Source of the DNA: Candidatus Bathyarchaeota archaeon
GTDB lineage: Archaea > Thermoproteota > Bathyarchaeia > RBG-16-48-13 > JAGMEO01
DNA length: 5,514 bases
Reading direction: 5' to 3'
NCBI GenBank assembly: GCA_023128135.1
Contig: JAGMEO010000038.1
Span: 1 to 5,514 of the forward strand
Shown: positions 1 to 5,514 of the stretch, piece by piece
Numbering within the stretch: the first letter of the stretch is position 1
Layout: the number at the start of each line of letters is the position of its first letter
The notes under the pieces: model-generated
What the model was told of the DNA's origin: nothing
Seen by the model: the letters and a program-made list of their open reading frames with translations, nothing else
The model's database searches: none
Made by a program: the position numbers and the translations under genes

Positions 1-983
1 AGTGTGAACGTTTTTTTGTTTTCTTTAGAATATACAATTTTGAGATTTATGAGGCTTTCAAGTTCTTTTAATCTTTCAATGTTAACTTTTTCAGTGTTTA
101 GGAAGGTGTTTTCAAGTTGCACCCAGCTAATTGGTAGCTGCCTTATGGTTGTATTTTTTAAGAACTTTCTGTATCCTTGCTCTCTGAGAGCTTTCCTTTC
201 TTTTTTGGTTCTTTTTTTAATCACATTTGATGTAGACAAGGTGTATGTTCTGAATCCTTTATCTTTAACAGCGTTGAGTATGTGTTCTATCTCTTTTCTC
301 TTTTGTATACCAATAACAACATTTGGGTTAATCTTTTCAGTCATTGCTACCTTAAAGTTTCTAGCTTCTTTTCCTTGTACCCAACCATCAGTATTTACGA
401 TAATGGTATCTATTTCCATCTCTTTGGCAGCGTTATGGAGTTTATCTGTTTCTTGCAATACTCTATCCTCTACGGTGTTTGGACTTGTAGAACCAATGAA
501 TCCTATTTTCTCCGCTTCAACAGAGAAAAGATCAGTTGTAGGTTTTGATAATACTCCTAAACTTATCGTAGTTGGTGGACCAATATCAGATTGCCCTATG
601 TCTGCATCAAGAATAGCGATTTTTGAGGTTGAAATTAACTTATTAGCAAGAAATATGGAAAGTGTTGTTTTCCCACAGTCAACATTACCAAGAATCATAA
701 TCGTGCAAGGTTTTGGTAGTTTTGTCACATCATCCCCTATTTTTTTCCAAGGTGTAGGGATTGTACTTCCAGAAACTTCTTCAACATCTCCTCCTACACC
801 AGTTACGATTTCAAAATTAGATTGCACATCAACTTCAACAGGTAGAGTTCGTCCCTTTCTAGCCACAACTTTCTCTTTAAGCGGTAACGCAGCTCCTAGG
901 ACGGTAGCCCTTCCTTTTAATAGAGTAATTGATACTGGGCCACTTGCCAGTATAGTTTTGTCTGCTTTAATAGTCTTAAACAT
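1..983 (-). CDS. clp1: Clp1/Grc3-family polynucleotide 5'-kinase, 3' end beyond the window
   Basis: Predicted ATP-dependent kinase that phosphorylates 5'-OH ends of RNA and/or DNA, a soluble cytoplasmic enzyme of the Clp1/Grc3 family. The frame is open for 327 codons from ATG at 983 to the left edge, so the C-terminus is missing; archaeal members usually have around 350-360 residues, so little is lost. Residues 1-80 form a beta-rich N-terminal domain. The Walker A loop is GNVDCGKTT (99-107, K105). The motif DADIGQSDIGPP (126-137) matches the Walker B-like DxDxGQ signature of Clp1 kinases. TDGWVQG (198-204) corresponds to the substrate-side TxGW segment. The basic stretch 256-273 (KKRTKKERKALREQGYRK) looks like the arginine-rich lid. 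The start overlaps the end of the upstream gene by 8 bases and has a good ribosome site, so the pair is probably translationally coupled. The family call is strong; the true substrate (tRNA or rRNA ends, or DNA) cannot be read from sequence. Confidence 0.87.
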   Translation of the reverse strand, partial: MFKTIKADKTILASGPVSITLLKGRATVLGAALPLKEKVVARKGRTLPVEVDVQSNFEIVTGVGGDVEEVSGSTIPTPWKKIGDDVTKLPKPCTIMILGNVDCGKTTLSIFLANKLISTSKIAILDADIGQSDIGPPTTISLGVLSKPTTDLFSVEAEKIGFIGSTSPNTVEDRVLQETDKLHNAAKEMEIDTIIVNTDGWVQGKEARNFKVAMTEKINPNVVIGIQKRKEIEHILNAVKDKGFRTYTLSTSNVIKKRTKKERKALREQGYRKFLKNTTIRQLPISWVQLENTFLNTEKVNIERLKELESLINLKIVYSKENKKTFT

Positions 984-1620
984 GTTTTTCTCTCCTTATT
1001 GTTTGACCTTCTCTTGATGAGATTCTTAAAGCTGCGATTTCATCGCGTAAACCTCTTCTACGCTTAAGCCTAGTATAATTAGGTTTTGTTGTACCATTTT
1101 CTTTAACACATTCAAGAGCAATATCTGACGGAATAGTTTTATCCAACCTTTTTACAAGCCTTTGCCCATAGACCATAGCTCCATCACCAATTTTAACTAC
1201 TTTTTCGCGGGCTTTGATTTCTCGAAGGGCTTTTGTTATTACAAATGTTGTTTTTTCAACATTTAGGTAATTACCTGTCTTAATTACAGCTCCATCTCCA
1301 ATGATAGCGATACCAAATCTTTTTCCAGGGTCAACACCGATTATTAGTGTATCATACCGACTTTTTCCTTGGAGAATTCTCAAAGAATCTCCTATGATGT
1401 AAGCCGGATCATCTTTTTCATCGTATATAATAGTTTTTTCACAATTAAGAAATTTGGGCGGGCTCTCTGTTGTGACGACAACTTTAATATAAGGGGGAAC
1501 CGGTTCTTCCGGTTTTAAACTGAGAAATTTGATCCTCCTTTTCTTTAATTCATTTACAAGTCTATAGTATGCTTTCCCTGATGCGGTGACAACCGCAATT
1601 TCCTCAACCAAAATTAGCAC
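976..1620 (-). CDS. RNase H-fold (RuvC/YqgF-like) protein, putative nuclease
   Basis: A 214-residue protein of unassigned function, probably acting on nucleic acids. Residues 1-60 form an alpha/beta N-terminal part with a basic helix (NELKKRRIKF, 23-32). From about residue 90 the sequence IIGVDPGKRFGIAIIGDG (93-110) matches the first strand pair of RuvC/YqgF-type RNase H folds, with D97 as the first catalytic acid. Candidate further acids are D146 (KIGDG), E170 or E174, and D193 in LRDEIAALRIS, which resembles the last-helix acidic motif of RuvC nucleases. Residues 178-191 are strongly basic (KRRRG) and could bind nucleic acid. Start: GTG at 1620; no in-frame ATG lies upstream before a stop, and no Shine-Dalgarno is visible. 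TTG at 1611 is an alternative. It is the first gene of a two-gene unit with the Clp1-type kinase. The fold call is fairly secure; nuclease activity is inference, and a non-catalytic or resolvase-like role is possible. Confidence 0.6.
   Translation of the reverse strand: MLILVEEIAVVTASGKAYYRLVNELKKRRIKFLSLKPEEPVPPYIKVVVTTESPPKFLNCEKTIIYDEKDDPAYIIGDSLRILQGKSRYDTLIIGVDPGKRFGIAIIGDGAVIKTGNYLNVEKTTFVITKALREIKAREKVVKIGDGAMVYGQRLVKRLDKTIPSDIALECVKENGTTKPNYTRLKRRRGLRDEIAALRISSREGQTIRREKHV
990..997 (-). promoter_or_regulatory. Shine-Dalgarno site of the Clp1-type kinase gene
   Basis: On the minus strand AAGGAGAG precedes the ATG at 983, with 8 bases between GGAG and the start codon. It lies inside the last codons of the upstream gene. 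This fixes the kinase start and supports translation from an internal site on a shared transcript. Confidence 0.7.
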
Positions 1621-1679
1621 ATTAAATTTACAATTATGTAAGAGCTTTTGATCTTTTCTGTTTGAAACCCTTGAAAGCG

Positions 1680-1706
1680 TTAAAATAGTGTTTTGCTCTT
1701 AAAATA
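1680..1706 (+). promoter_or_regulatory. Promoter region of radB with two TATA-like octamers
   Basis: The octamer TTAAAATA occurs twice, at 1680-1687 and 1699-1706, inside the 110-base gap between divergent genes. The second copy is centred about 28 bases before the radB ATG at 1731, close to the usual archaeal TATA-to-start spacing, which predicts a leaderless or nearly leaderless mRNA. This fits the lack of a Shine-Dalgarno there. The first copy would give a leader of about 20 bases. The reverse complement of the first copy could also serve the leftward operon. This is inferred from position and composition only. Confidence 0.45.
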
Positions 1707-1730
1707 TTTACTTTTCGAATCTTCGCCTAT

Positions 1731-2450
1731 ATGTTGGATGTTTCAACTATGCATTTCATCCCTACAACCTGTCATTCAATCGATCAACTACTAGGAGGGG
1801 GAATTCCTCGTGGTAAAATAACCTTGGTTTATGGCGCTTATAATACTGGGAAAACTTCATTTATGCTCCAATGTTCAGTCGCATGTGCAAGGAAAAGGTT
1901 CAAAACACTATATATTGATTCAGATGACACCTTTTCAACAACAAGATTATCACAGATAGCTTTCAATGATTTAAACTCAGTTTCGCCAAAGATAATCCTG
2001 TTTAAGCCAAAGATCTTTCAAGAACAAGGCATCCTTTTCGAAAAATTAGAGAGATACATGTCCAACACAGTTGCTCTAATAGCAATAGACACAATAACTT
2101 CTCTATATAGACTAAGCCTCAAAGGACCTGAAGAGACCTTTGCACTTAACCGTGAATTAAACAGGCAATTAGCTATCTTAACAGAAATTGCTAAGAAGTA
2201 TGATGTTGCTCTACTATTAACAAGTCAGGTGCATAGCATAATAAATGAAGAAAGGTCCTTAGGAAGGATCGAGCCGGTTGCTACACGTGTTTTAAACTTC
2301 TGGTCTCAAAACGTTTTATACTTAACAACCACTGAAAAACATCCAGTTCGAAGAATGACGCTTGAAAAACATTTAGGAAAGAAGGTTAAAGGGATCAGTT
2401 GTTCTTATGTCCTAACTTTAACTGGAATCTCAACTGATATAGAACAATGA
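1731..2450 (+). CDS. radB: DNA repair and recombination protein RadB (RecA-family ATPase)
   Basis: RadB is an archaeal RadA/Rad51 paralogue: a RecA-fold core without the N-terminal helix-hairpin-helix domain. It is thought to modulate homologous recombination, and family members bind ATP and DNA but are weak recombinases. The 239-residue protein begins almost directly at the core: SIDQLLGGGIPRGKITLVYG (16-35) is the characteristic opening. Walker A is GAYNTGKTS (35-43, K41 T42). Walker B is VALIAIDT (114-121, D120). The segment LLLTSQVHS (161-169) corresponds to the RecA/RadA sensor region with its conserved glutamine. The length is slightly above the roughly 220 residues usual for RadB, through a short N-terminal extension. 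ATG at 1731 suits the TATA-like octamer upstream; M7 (1749) is an alternative start. carS follows after 42 bases on the same strand. A KaiC-like or other RecA-superfamily ATPase is the main alternative. Confidence 0.85.
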   Translation: MLDVSTMHFIPTTCHSIDQLLGGGIPRGKITLVYGAYNTGKTSFMLQCSVACARKRFKTLYIDSDDTFSTTRLSQIAFNDLNSVSPKIILFKPKIFQEQGILFEKLERYMSNTVALIAIDTITSLYRLSLKGPEETFALNRELNRQLAILTEIAKKYDVALLLTSQVHSIINEERSLGRIEPVATRVLNFWSQNVLYLTTTEKHPVRRMTLEKHLGKKVKGISCSYVLTLTGISTDIEQ

Positions 2451-2492
2451 CTTCTTGAATCTATAGTTATTGGGGTCTAAAGTGAAAAAAGT

Positions 2493-2975
2493 ATGTATAA
2501 CTTTTTATTAGAAGCACTTAAGGCAATTTATTTTTTTCTTCCAGCTTACTTCGCAAATGCTACGCCAACAATGTTTGGAGGGGGAACTCCTATAGATTTA
2601 AATCATAGCTTTATTGACGGCTGTAGACTTTTTGGTGATAATAAGACCATTAGGGGCTTCGTTTCAGGCATCATTGCTGGAACAACTGTTGGCTTTATTC
2701 AGAATGAACTGTTCCGAGGTTTTATTCTTTCCTTTGGAGCCCTTTTAGGAGATTTAGTAGGCGCTTTTATAAAAAGGCGGTTTGGTTTTAACCCTGGTGA
2801 CCCTCTCCCAGTTCTTGATCAACTAGATTTTGTTGCTGGCGCTTTTTTATTAAGTGTTAATTTCTTTCCAATTGATTTTACAACCCTTGTCTTCATCGCC
2901 GTGCTTACTCCATTCATGCACTTATTCATGAATATTGTTGCGTATGTTCTAAAAGTGAAAAGTAAGCCGTGGTGA
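2493..2975 (+). CDS. carS: CDP-archaeol synthase CarS
   Basis: Integral membrane enzyme that transfers CMP from CTP to 2,3-bis-O-geranylgeranylglycerol 1-phosphate, making the CDP-activated ether lipid from which archaeal phospholipid head groups are built. The 160 residues match the family's usual length (about 165-175). Family motifs: LPAYFANATP (16-25) at the end of helix 1, GDNKTIRG (48-55), and the large acidic loop GDLVGAFIKRRFG (86-98) with PGDPLPVLDQLDF (101-113). Asp/Lys residues D49, K51, D87, D103, D109 and D112 are the likely CTP/Mg2+ site. About five hydrophobic segments are visible (roughly 4-24, 56-74, 77-93, 113-127, 129-152). No strong Shine-Dalgarno precedes the ATG, only a weak AGTGA 8 bases away, so it may be co-transcribed with radB or have its own weak promoter near TCTATAG (2459-2465). 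Its stop lies one base from that of the convergent gene. Confidence 0.93.
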   Translation: MYNFLLEALKAIYFFLPAYFANATPTMFGGGTPIDLNHSFIDGCRLFGDNKTIRGFVSGIIAGTTVGFIQNELFRGFILSFGALLGDLVGAFIKRRFGFNPGDPLPVLDQLDFVAGAFLLSVNFFPIDFTTLVFIAVLTPFMHLFMNIVAYVLKVKSKPW

Positions 2976-2976
2976 C

Positions 2977-3411
2977 CTAAAAACCTCTTTTCAGCCAAAT
3001 TATGTATTCGCAGCCAACAAAGGCTAAAAAGAGCATTATGACGCCTATTATTAAGAGCATTGCTGCCTGCCTTGGTTTATATCCGTAACGCGTGCTTCTA
3101 TATGATAGATAACCTCCAGCAGTACCTAGAGAAAAGAGAAGGAACGCAATTAAGCTCTCGCTCCAACTTTGTTCGTGAAGACTATAAGTGTAGAATATTG
3201 GGAAATTTGGACTTGGGAATAAGACTGGTGGTTGAATTATTACGTTATAGACGCCTCCAGACAGTAGGAAAAGCGAAACTATTGTGATTAAGAGAATTAT
3301 CGATGTAGATGAAGGGCCTTCTAGAGAAACACCGGGTAACTGTATTTGTCGAAGTCGCCTAGTTAGTCTTCCAAAAAAAGAACTCAATGTTGCATACCGC
3401 CTTGTTTCCAT
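2977..3411 (-). CDS. OSTC/DC2-like (OST3/OST6 C-terminal domain) membrane protein, putative oligosaccharyltransferase subunit
   Basis: A small membrane protein with three helices (numbering from ATG 3411: about 37-55, 86-104 and 116-138) after a basic cytosolic N-terminus. It resembles, from memory of human OSTC/DC2, the OST3/OST6 C-terminal family: FLLSGGVYNVIIQPP (48-62) against the human stretch with LITGG and IYDVIVEPP. A second helix ends in a Gly-rich turn plus an SYRST segment, where OSTC has LDRS, and a third helix is followed by a short basic tail. In eukaryotes these proteins sit beside STT3 and couple it to the translocon or aid glycosylation. Here the gene stands one small gene away from STT3/AglB, divergently, which supports the call. 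The frame stays open to an ATG at 3531 (184 residues), but the 3411 start gives 144 residues, close to human OSTC (149), and leaves room for the divergent promoter. There is no thioredoxin domain. Homology needs a profile search to confirm. Confidence 0.65.
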   Translation of the reverse strand: METRRYATLSSFFGRLTRRLRQIQLPGVSLEGPSSTSIILLITIVSLFLLSGGVYNVIIQPPVLFPSPNFPIFYTYSLHEQSWSESLIAFLLFSLGTAGGYLSYRSTRYGYKPRQAAMLLIIGVIMLFLAFVGCEYIIWLKRGF

Positions 3412-3512
3412 TTCTTTGATAACTTTCCTATCCGAAAAGCCAGTATTTGTATTTTTTGTAACTAACCACCCCCTTGAAAAGAAGTTATATCTATCAATGT
3501 TGTGTAAGAAGA

Positions 3513-3520
3513 TTAAAATA
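3513..3520 (+). promoter_or_regulatory. TATA-like promoter element of the zinc-ribbon/aglB operon
   Basis: TTAAAATA, the same octamer seen twice before radB, lies 52 bases before the start of the zinc-ribbon gene and about 34 bases before its Shine-Dalgarno. Normal archaeal spacing would start transcription near 3543, giving a leader of about 22 bases that just includes the ribosome site. It would fall inside the OSTC-like gene if that gene started at 3531, which is one reason to prefer 3411. Inferred from sequence and spacing. Confidence 0.35.
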
Positions 3521-3550
3521 CCAATTTCCATCTTTTAATGCTAACATAAA

Positions 3551-3555
3551 CGGAG
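3551..3555 (+). promoter_or_regulatory. Shine-Dalgarno site of the zinc-ribbon gene
   Basis: CGGAG lies 9 bases before the ATG at 3565. It supports this start for a gene that is too short to trust from length alone, and shows that the transcript has a leader. Confidence 0.55.
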
Positions 3556-3564
3556 TCATTTGCT

Positions 3565-3732
3565 ATGCCGCAAAAAATTTTCTGTGAGGATTGTAACGAA
3601 CCCCTTTATAATAATTCAGAACTAACATCTCTCGAAGAAATTATTAGAAAGTACGATGGGAAATGTCCTAAATGTGGGAAAAAGTTAGTCTTTAACACCA
3701 AAAAGATCGAAATAAAAGTTCTTAAAAAGTAA
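3565..3732 (+). CDS. Small zinc-ribbon protein, 55 residues
   Basis: Function unknown. The 55-residue product has two CxxC knuckles, CEDC (7-10) and CPKCGKK (34-40), separated by 23 residues, the usual layout of a zinc ribbon binding one Zn2+. Between them is an acidic, probably helical stretch (SLEEIIRKY, 22-30), and the C-terminus is a lysine-rich strand (KKIEIKVLKK, 46-55). There is no signal peptide or membrane segment, so it should be cytosolic. It has its own Shine-Dalgarno and ends 18 bases before aglB, so the two very likely share a transcript. The setting suggests, but does not show, a link to glycosylation or to co-translational events at the membrane. A general nucleic-acid or ribosome-binding ribbon is equally possible. 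That the gene is real is well supported by the Cys pattern, ribosome site and operon position. Confidence 0.75.
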   Translation: MPQKIFCEDCNEPLYNNSELTSLEEIIRKYDGKCPKCGKKLVFNTKKIEIKVLKK

Positions 3733-3736
3733 TTTT

Positions 3737-3742
3737 AGAGGA
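3737..3742 (+). promoter_or_regulatory. Shine-Dalgarno site of aglB
   Basis: AGAGGA lies in the 18-base gap after the zinc-ribbon stop codon. The core GAGG is 9 bases from the ATG at 3751, so it fixes the aglB start. Confidence 0.6.
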
Positions 3743-3750
3743 AAATCTTC

Positions 3751-5514
3751 ATGTCGTTTCGCAAGATTCAAAATTCTCTAAAAAAAGCCTTTAATGTAGG
3801 CGGTTTATCAGTTTTTTCAAAAAGTTTTAGTTATCTAAGAACATGGGTTACTAAGGGTGACATAATCTGGTTTTTATGTTTCTCTTCAATATTGTTGGTC
3901 GCTGTCTTAATCCGAATTTTGCCCCTAAATTGGGGGTTTACCCTTTCAGAGTTTGATCCTTATTTCCAATACGACATTACAAACTACGTTGTGGAAAAAG
4001 GTTATCTTGCATGGTTTGAAACTCCGAAAATTGAATGGACAAAATATTGGTATCCTTGGGGCAGAAACATTGCTTCAACATCTTTTCCAGGTGTGCCCTT
4101 CACAGCTGCAGCGTTATATCACTTAATTTCTGCTTTGGGTATTTCAGCTTCTGTTTTAGACACGTGCATTATGTTTCCTGTAGTTATGGCTGTCTTAACT
4201 TGCGTTGTTGCTTACTTCTTTGGAAAAGATATTGGGGGGCGAGAAGTGGGTCTTTTCTTTGCTCTTTTCCTTGCGTTGAATCCAGCTTTCATCAGCCGTA
4301 CATCCCTTGGATTCTTTGACACTGAAACAATCGGTATCTTTAGTATGCTTTTGGCGTTTTTACTCTATTTACGTTCCTTACAACCTGAAAAAATAAGGTT
4401 AGAAAAACTATGTTATGCAATTGCTGGTGGTTTAGCTCTAGGGTATTTTGCGGCTTCTTGGGGTGCTGCTCGTTATCTCTTTGGTCTAATTCCACTCTTT
4501 ACGTTTGTTTTACTTCTCTTCAAGAAATATTCAACTGACCTTTTACTATCGTATAGTGCTACGATAGGTGTTGGTTTATTGTTAGCTACAGCTGTTCCTA
4601 AATTGGGTTTAAGGTATTTAACAGAGCCTCAGAACCTTGCAGCTTTTGGCGTCTTCCTTTTATTATCTTTAATTGAAATCACACAATTTTATGAAGATAA
4701 AAAAACAAAGTTGACAATCACAGCTCTTTTCTTCGGAGCTTTGGCTGTAGCACTTTTCATATCTGTGGAAACCGGCATCATTTCTCTTCCAGCTGAAAGA
4801 TTTCTCTCCATATTGAATCCATTTCTCCGAGGAACAATGCCGTTAATAGAGTCCGTTCAAGAACATAGGCCTGCTACCTGGGCATCCATCTATTTCCAGT
4901 TTGGTCTTCTCATATTTCTAGTTCCTCTTGGCATTTACTTTGCTTCAAAGAAGCGAACGAACCATAATCTTTTCCTCATCGTGTTTACTTTGACAACCAT
5001 CTACTTTGCCAGCTCAATGATACGGTTGACGCTGATAATGGCACCTGCATTCTGTGCCCTTGGAGCATTGGCAGTAGTAGAACTATTGAACGCATTCATT
5101 GACATTACAAAAAAGAGAACCTTTACTAGAAGAAGACTCCGTTTGGCGCCACATGTTGGGAAAGGCTTCAGTTGGGCTTTCTTCATTTGCCTGTTTTTGG
5201 TTACAACTTTAACTTTAACTAAAGGCATTGAAAGCGCAAATATGCCTCCTACAATTGCATCATCCTCTGTCCCTGTGCGTGCAAACCTCTACGATTGGGA
5301 AGAGGCTTTAACGTGGATAAGTGAGAGTCTTCCAAGCGACGCGGTGGTGGCTTCTTGGTGGGATTATGGATATTGGATAACTGTTGGAGGTAACAAATCA
5401 ACCCTCGCAGATAATGGAACACTTAACACGACTCAAATTGCCCAGATAGGGCGTATGTTTATGTCAAACGAGACCGCGGCTTTAGCTATTCTCGAACCCC
5501 TTGGTGTAACTCAC
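3751..5514 (+). CDS. aglB: Oligosaccharyltransferase catalytic subunit AglB/STT3, 3' end beyond the window
   Basis: Membrane enzyme of the GT-C fold that transfers a glycan from a dolichol-linked donor to Asn in N-x-S/T sequons on the outer face of the membrane. The first 588 residues are present; the rest of the soluble domain, including the DK/MI-type motif, lies past the right edge (whole proteins are usually 700-950). A basic cytosolic tail (1-37) precedes about 13 membrane helices, reaching about residue 490. Catalytic features: SEFDPYFQYD (66-75, D69) in external loop 1; FFDTETIGIF (188-197), the second acidic motif (D190, E192); SVQEHRPATW (368-377), the loop-5 motif with E371; and MIRL (423-426, R425), which matches the sequon-contacting Arg. 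The WWDYG signature is at 536-540, followed by ADNGT and NTTQIAQIG. The motif context (SVxEH, WYPWGR, AAFGVF) is unusually like eukaryotic STT3. It is the second gene of an operon with the zinc ribbon and is divergent from the OSTC-like gene. Confidence 0.95.
   Translation, partial: MSFRKIQNSLKKAFNVGGLSVFSKSFSYLRTWVTKGDIIWFLCFSSILLVAVLIRILPLNWGFTLSEFDPYFQYDITNYVVEKGYLAWFETPKIEWTKYWYPWGRNIASTSFPGVPFTAAALYHLISALGISASVLDTCIMFPVVMAVLTCVVAYFFGKDIGGREVGLFFALFLALNPAFISRTSLGFFDTETIGIFSMLLAFLLYLRSLQPEKIRLEKLCYAIAGGLALGYFAASWGAARYLFGLIPLFTFVLLLFKKYSTDLLLSYSATIGVGLLLATAVPKLGLRYLTEPQNLAAFGVFLLLSLIEITQFYEDKKTKLTITALFFGALAVALFISVETGIISLPAERFLSILNPFLRGTMPLIESVQEHRPATWASIYFQFGLLIFLVPLGIYFASKKRTNHNLFLIVFTLTTIYFASSMIRLTLIMAPAFCALGALAVVELLNAFIDITKKRTFTRRRLRLAPHVGKGFSWAFFICLFLVTTLTLTKGIESANMPPTIASSSVPVRANLYDWEEALTWISESLPSDAVVASWWDYGYWITVGGNKSTLADNGTLNTTQIAQIGRMFMSNETAALAILEPLGVTH

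Noticed and set aside
4..1017. Long plus-strand open frame of 337 codons opposite the Clp1-type gene
   Set aside because: It is antisense to a frame with clear Walker A and Clp1 motifs, its product shows no domain, and it is rich in Ser/Phe/Leu as expected of a complement shadow.
2976..3010. Possible bidirectional terminator between carS and the convergent gene
   Set aside because: Only one base separates the two stop codons, and no clear hairpin or long T-run was seen on either strand.
3060..3538. Two plus-strand open frames of 75 and 84 codons opposite the OSTC-like gene
   Set aside because: No motif or convincing ribosome site; the minus strand carries a coherent three-helix membrane protein.
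4035..4319. Plus-strand 94-codon frame inside aglB
   Set aside because: It lies in another frame within a highly conserved part of STT3, with a Cys/Ser/Phe-rich product typical of a shadow frame.
5206..5222. Short tandem ACTTTA-like repeat
   Set aside because: Only about two and a half copies within aglB, coding for a Thr-Leu-Thr-Leu-Thr run at the end of a membrane helix; explained by the protein.
5001..5228. Minus-strand 75-codon frame inside aglB
   Set aside because: Antisense to the last membrane helices and linker of STT3; no motif and no ribosome site.
1..5514. CRISPR array, tRNA, rRNA or insertion sequence
   Set aside because: No regularly spaced repeats, no tRNA-like cloverleaf in the gaps, and no transposase or terminal inverted repeats were recognised by eye.

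Overview
The window is archaeal. It encodes CDP-archaeol synthase (CarS, an ether-lipid enzyme), the archaeal RecA-family protein RadB, a Clp1/Grc3-type polynucleotide 5'-kinase, and an AglB/STT3 oligosaccharyltransferase. DNA is AT-rich. Translation signals are mixed: some starts have GGAG-type Shine-Dalgarno sites, while radB looks leaderless. A member of the TACK superphylum, such as a Bathyarchaeia-like lineage, fits the eukaryote-like flavour of the N-glycosylation genes. That lineage guess rests on overall impression, not on a marker gene.

Left part, minus strand (1-1620): two overlapping genes read leftward. The first encodes a 214-residue protein with an RNase H-like (RuvC/YqgF-type) C-terminal half. 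The second encodes a Clp1-type RNA/DNA 5'-kinase that starts inside the end of the first gene and runs off the left edge. Together they look like a nucleic-acid-processing pair.

Middle, plus strand (1680-2975): a promoter region with two copies of the octamer TTAAAATA leads into radB (recombination), followed 42 bases later by carS (membrane lipid synthesis). The two are probably co-transcribed, although their functions are unrelated.

Right part (2977-5514): an N-glycosylation locus. A minus-strand gene ending one base from carS encodes a three-helix membrane protein that, compared with remembered sequences, resembles eukaryotic OSTC/DC2 and the C-terminal domain of OST3/OST6, which are accessory subunits of oligosaccharyltransferase. 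Divergent from it is a two-gene plus-strand operon: a 55-residue zinc-ribbon protein and then the catalytic subunit AglB/STT3, which is cut by the right edge after 588 codons. This STT3 carries an SVQEH motif and surrounding sequence closer to eukaryotic STT3 (SVSEH) than to the TIxE form typical of bacterial PglB and many archaeal AglB proteins. The pairing of a eukaryote-like STT3 with an OSTC-like subunit is the most interesting part of the window.

No tRNA, rRNA, CRISPR array or mobile element was recognised. All intergenic gaps are under 160 bases.
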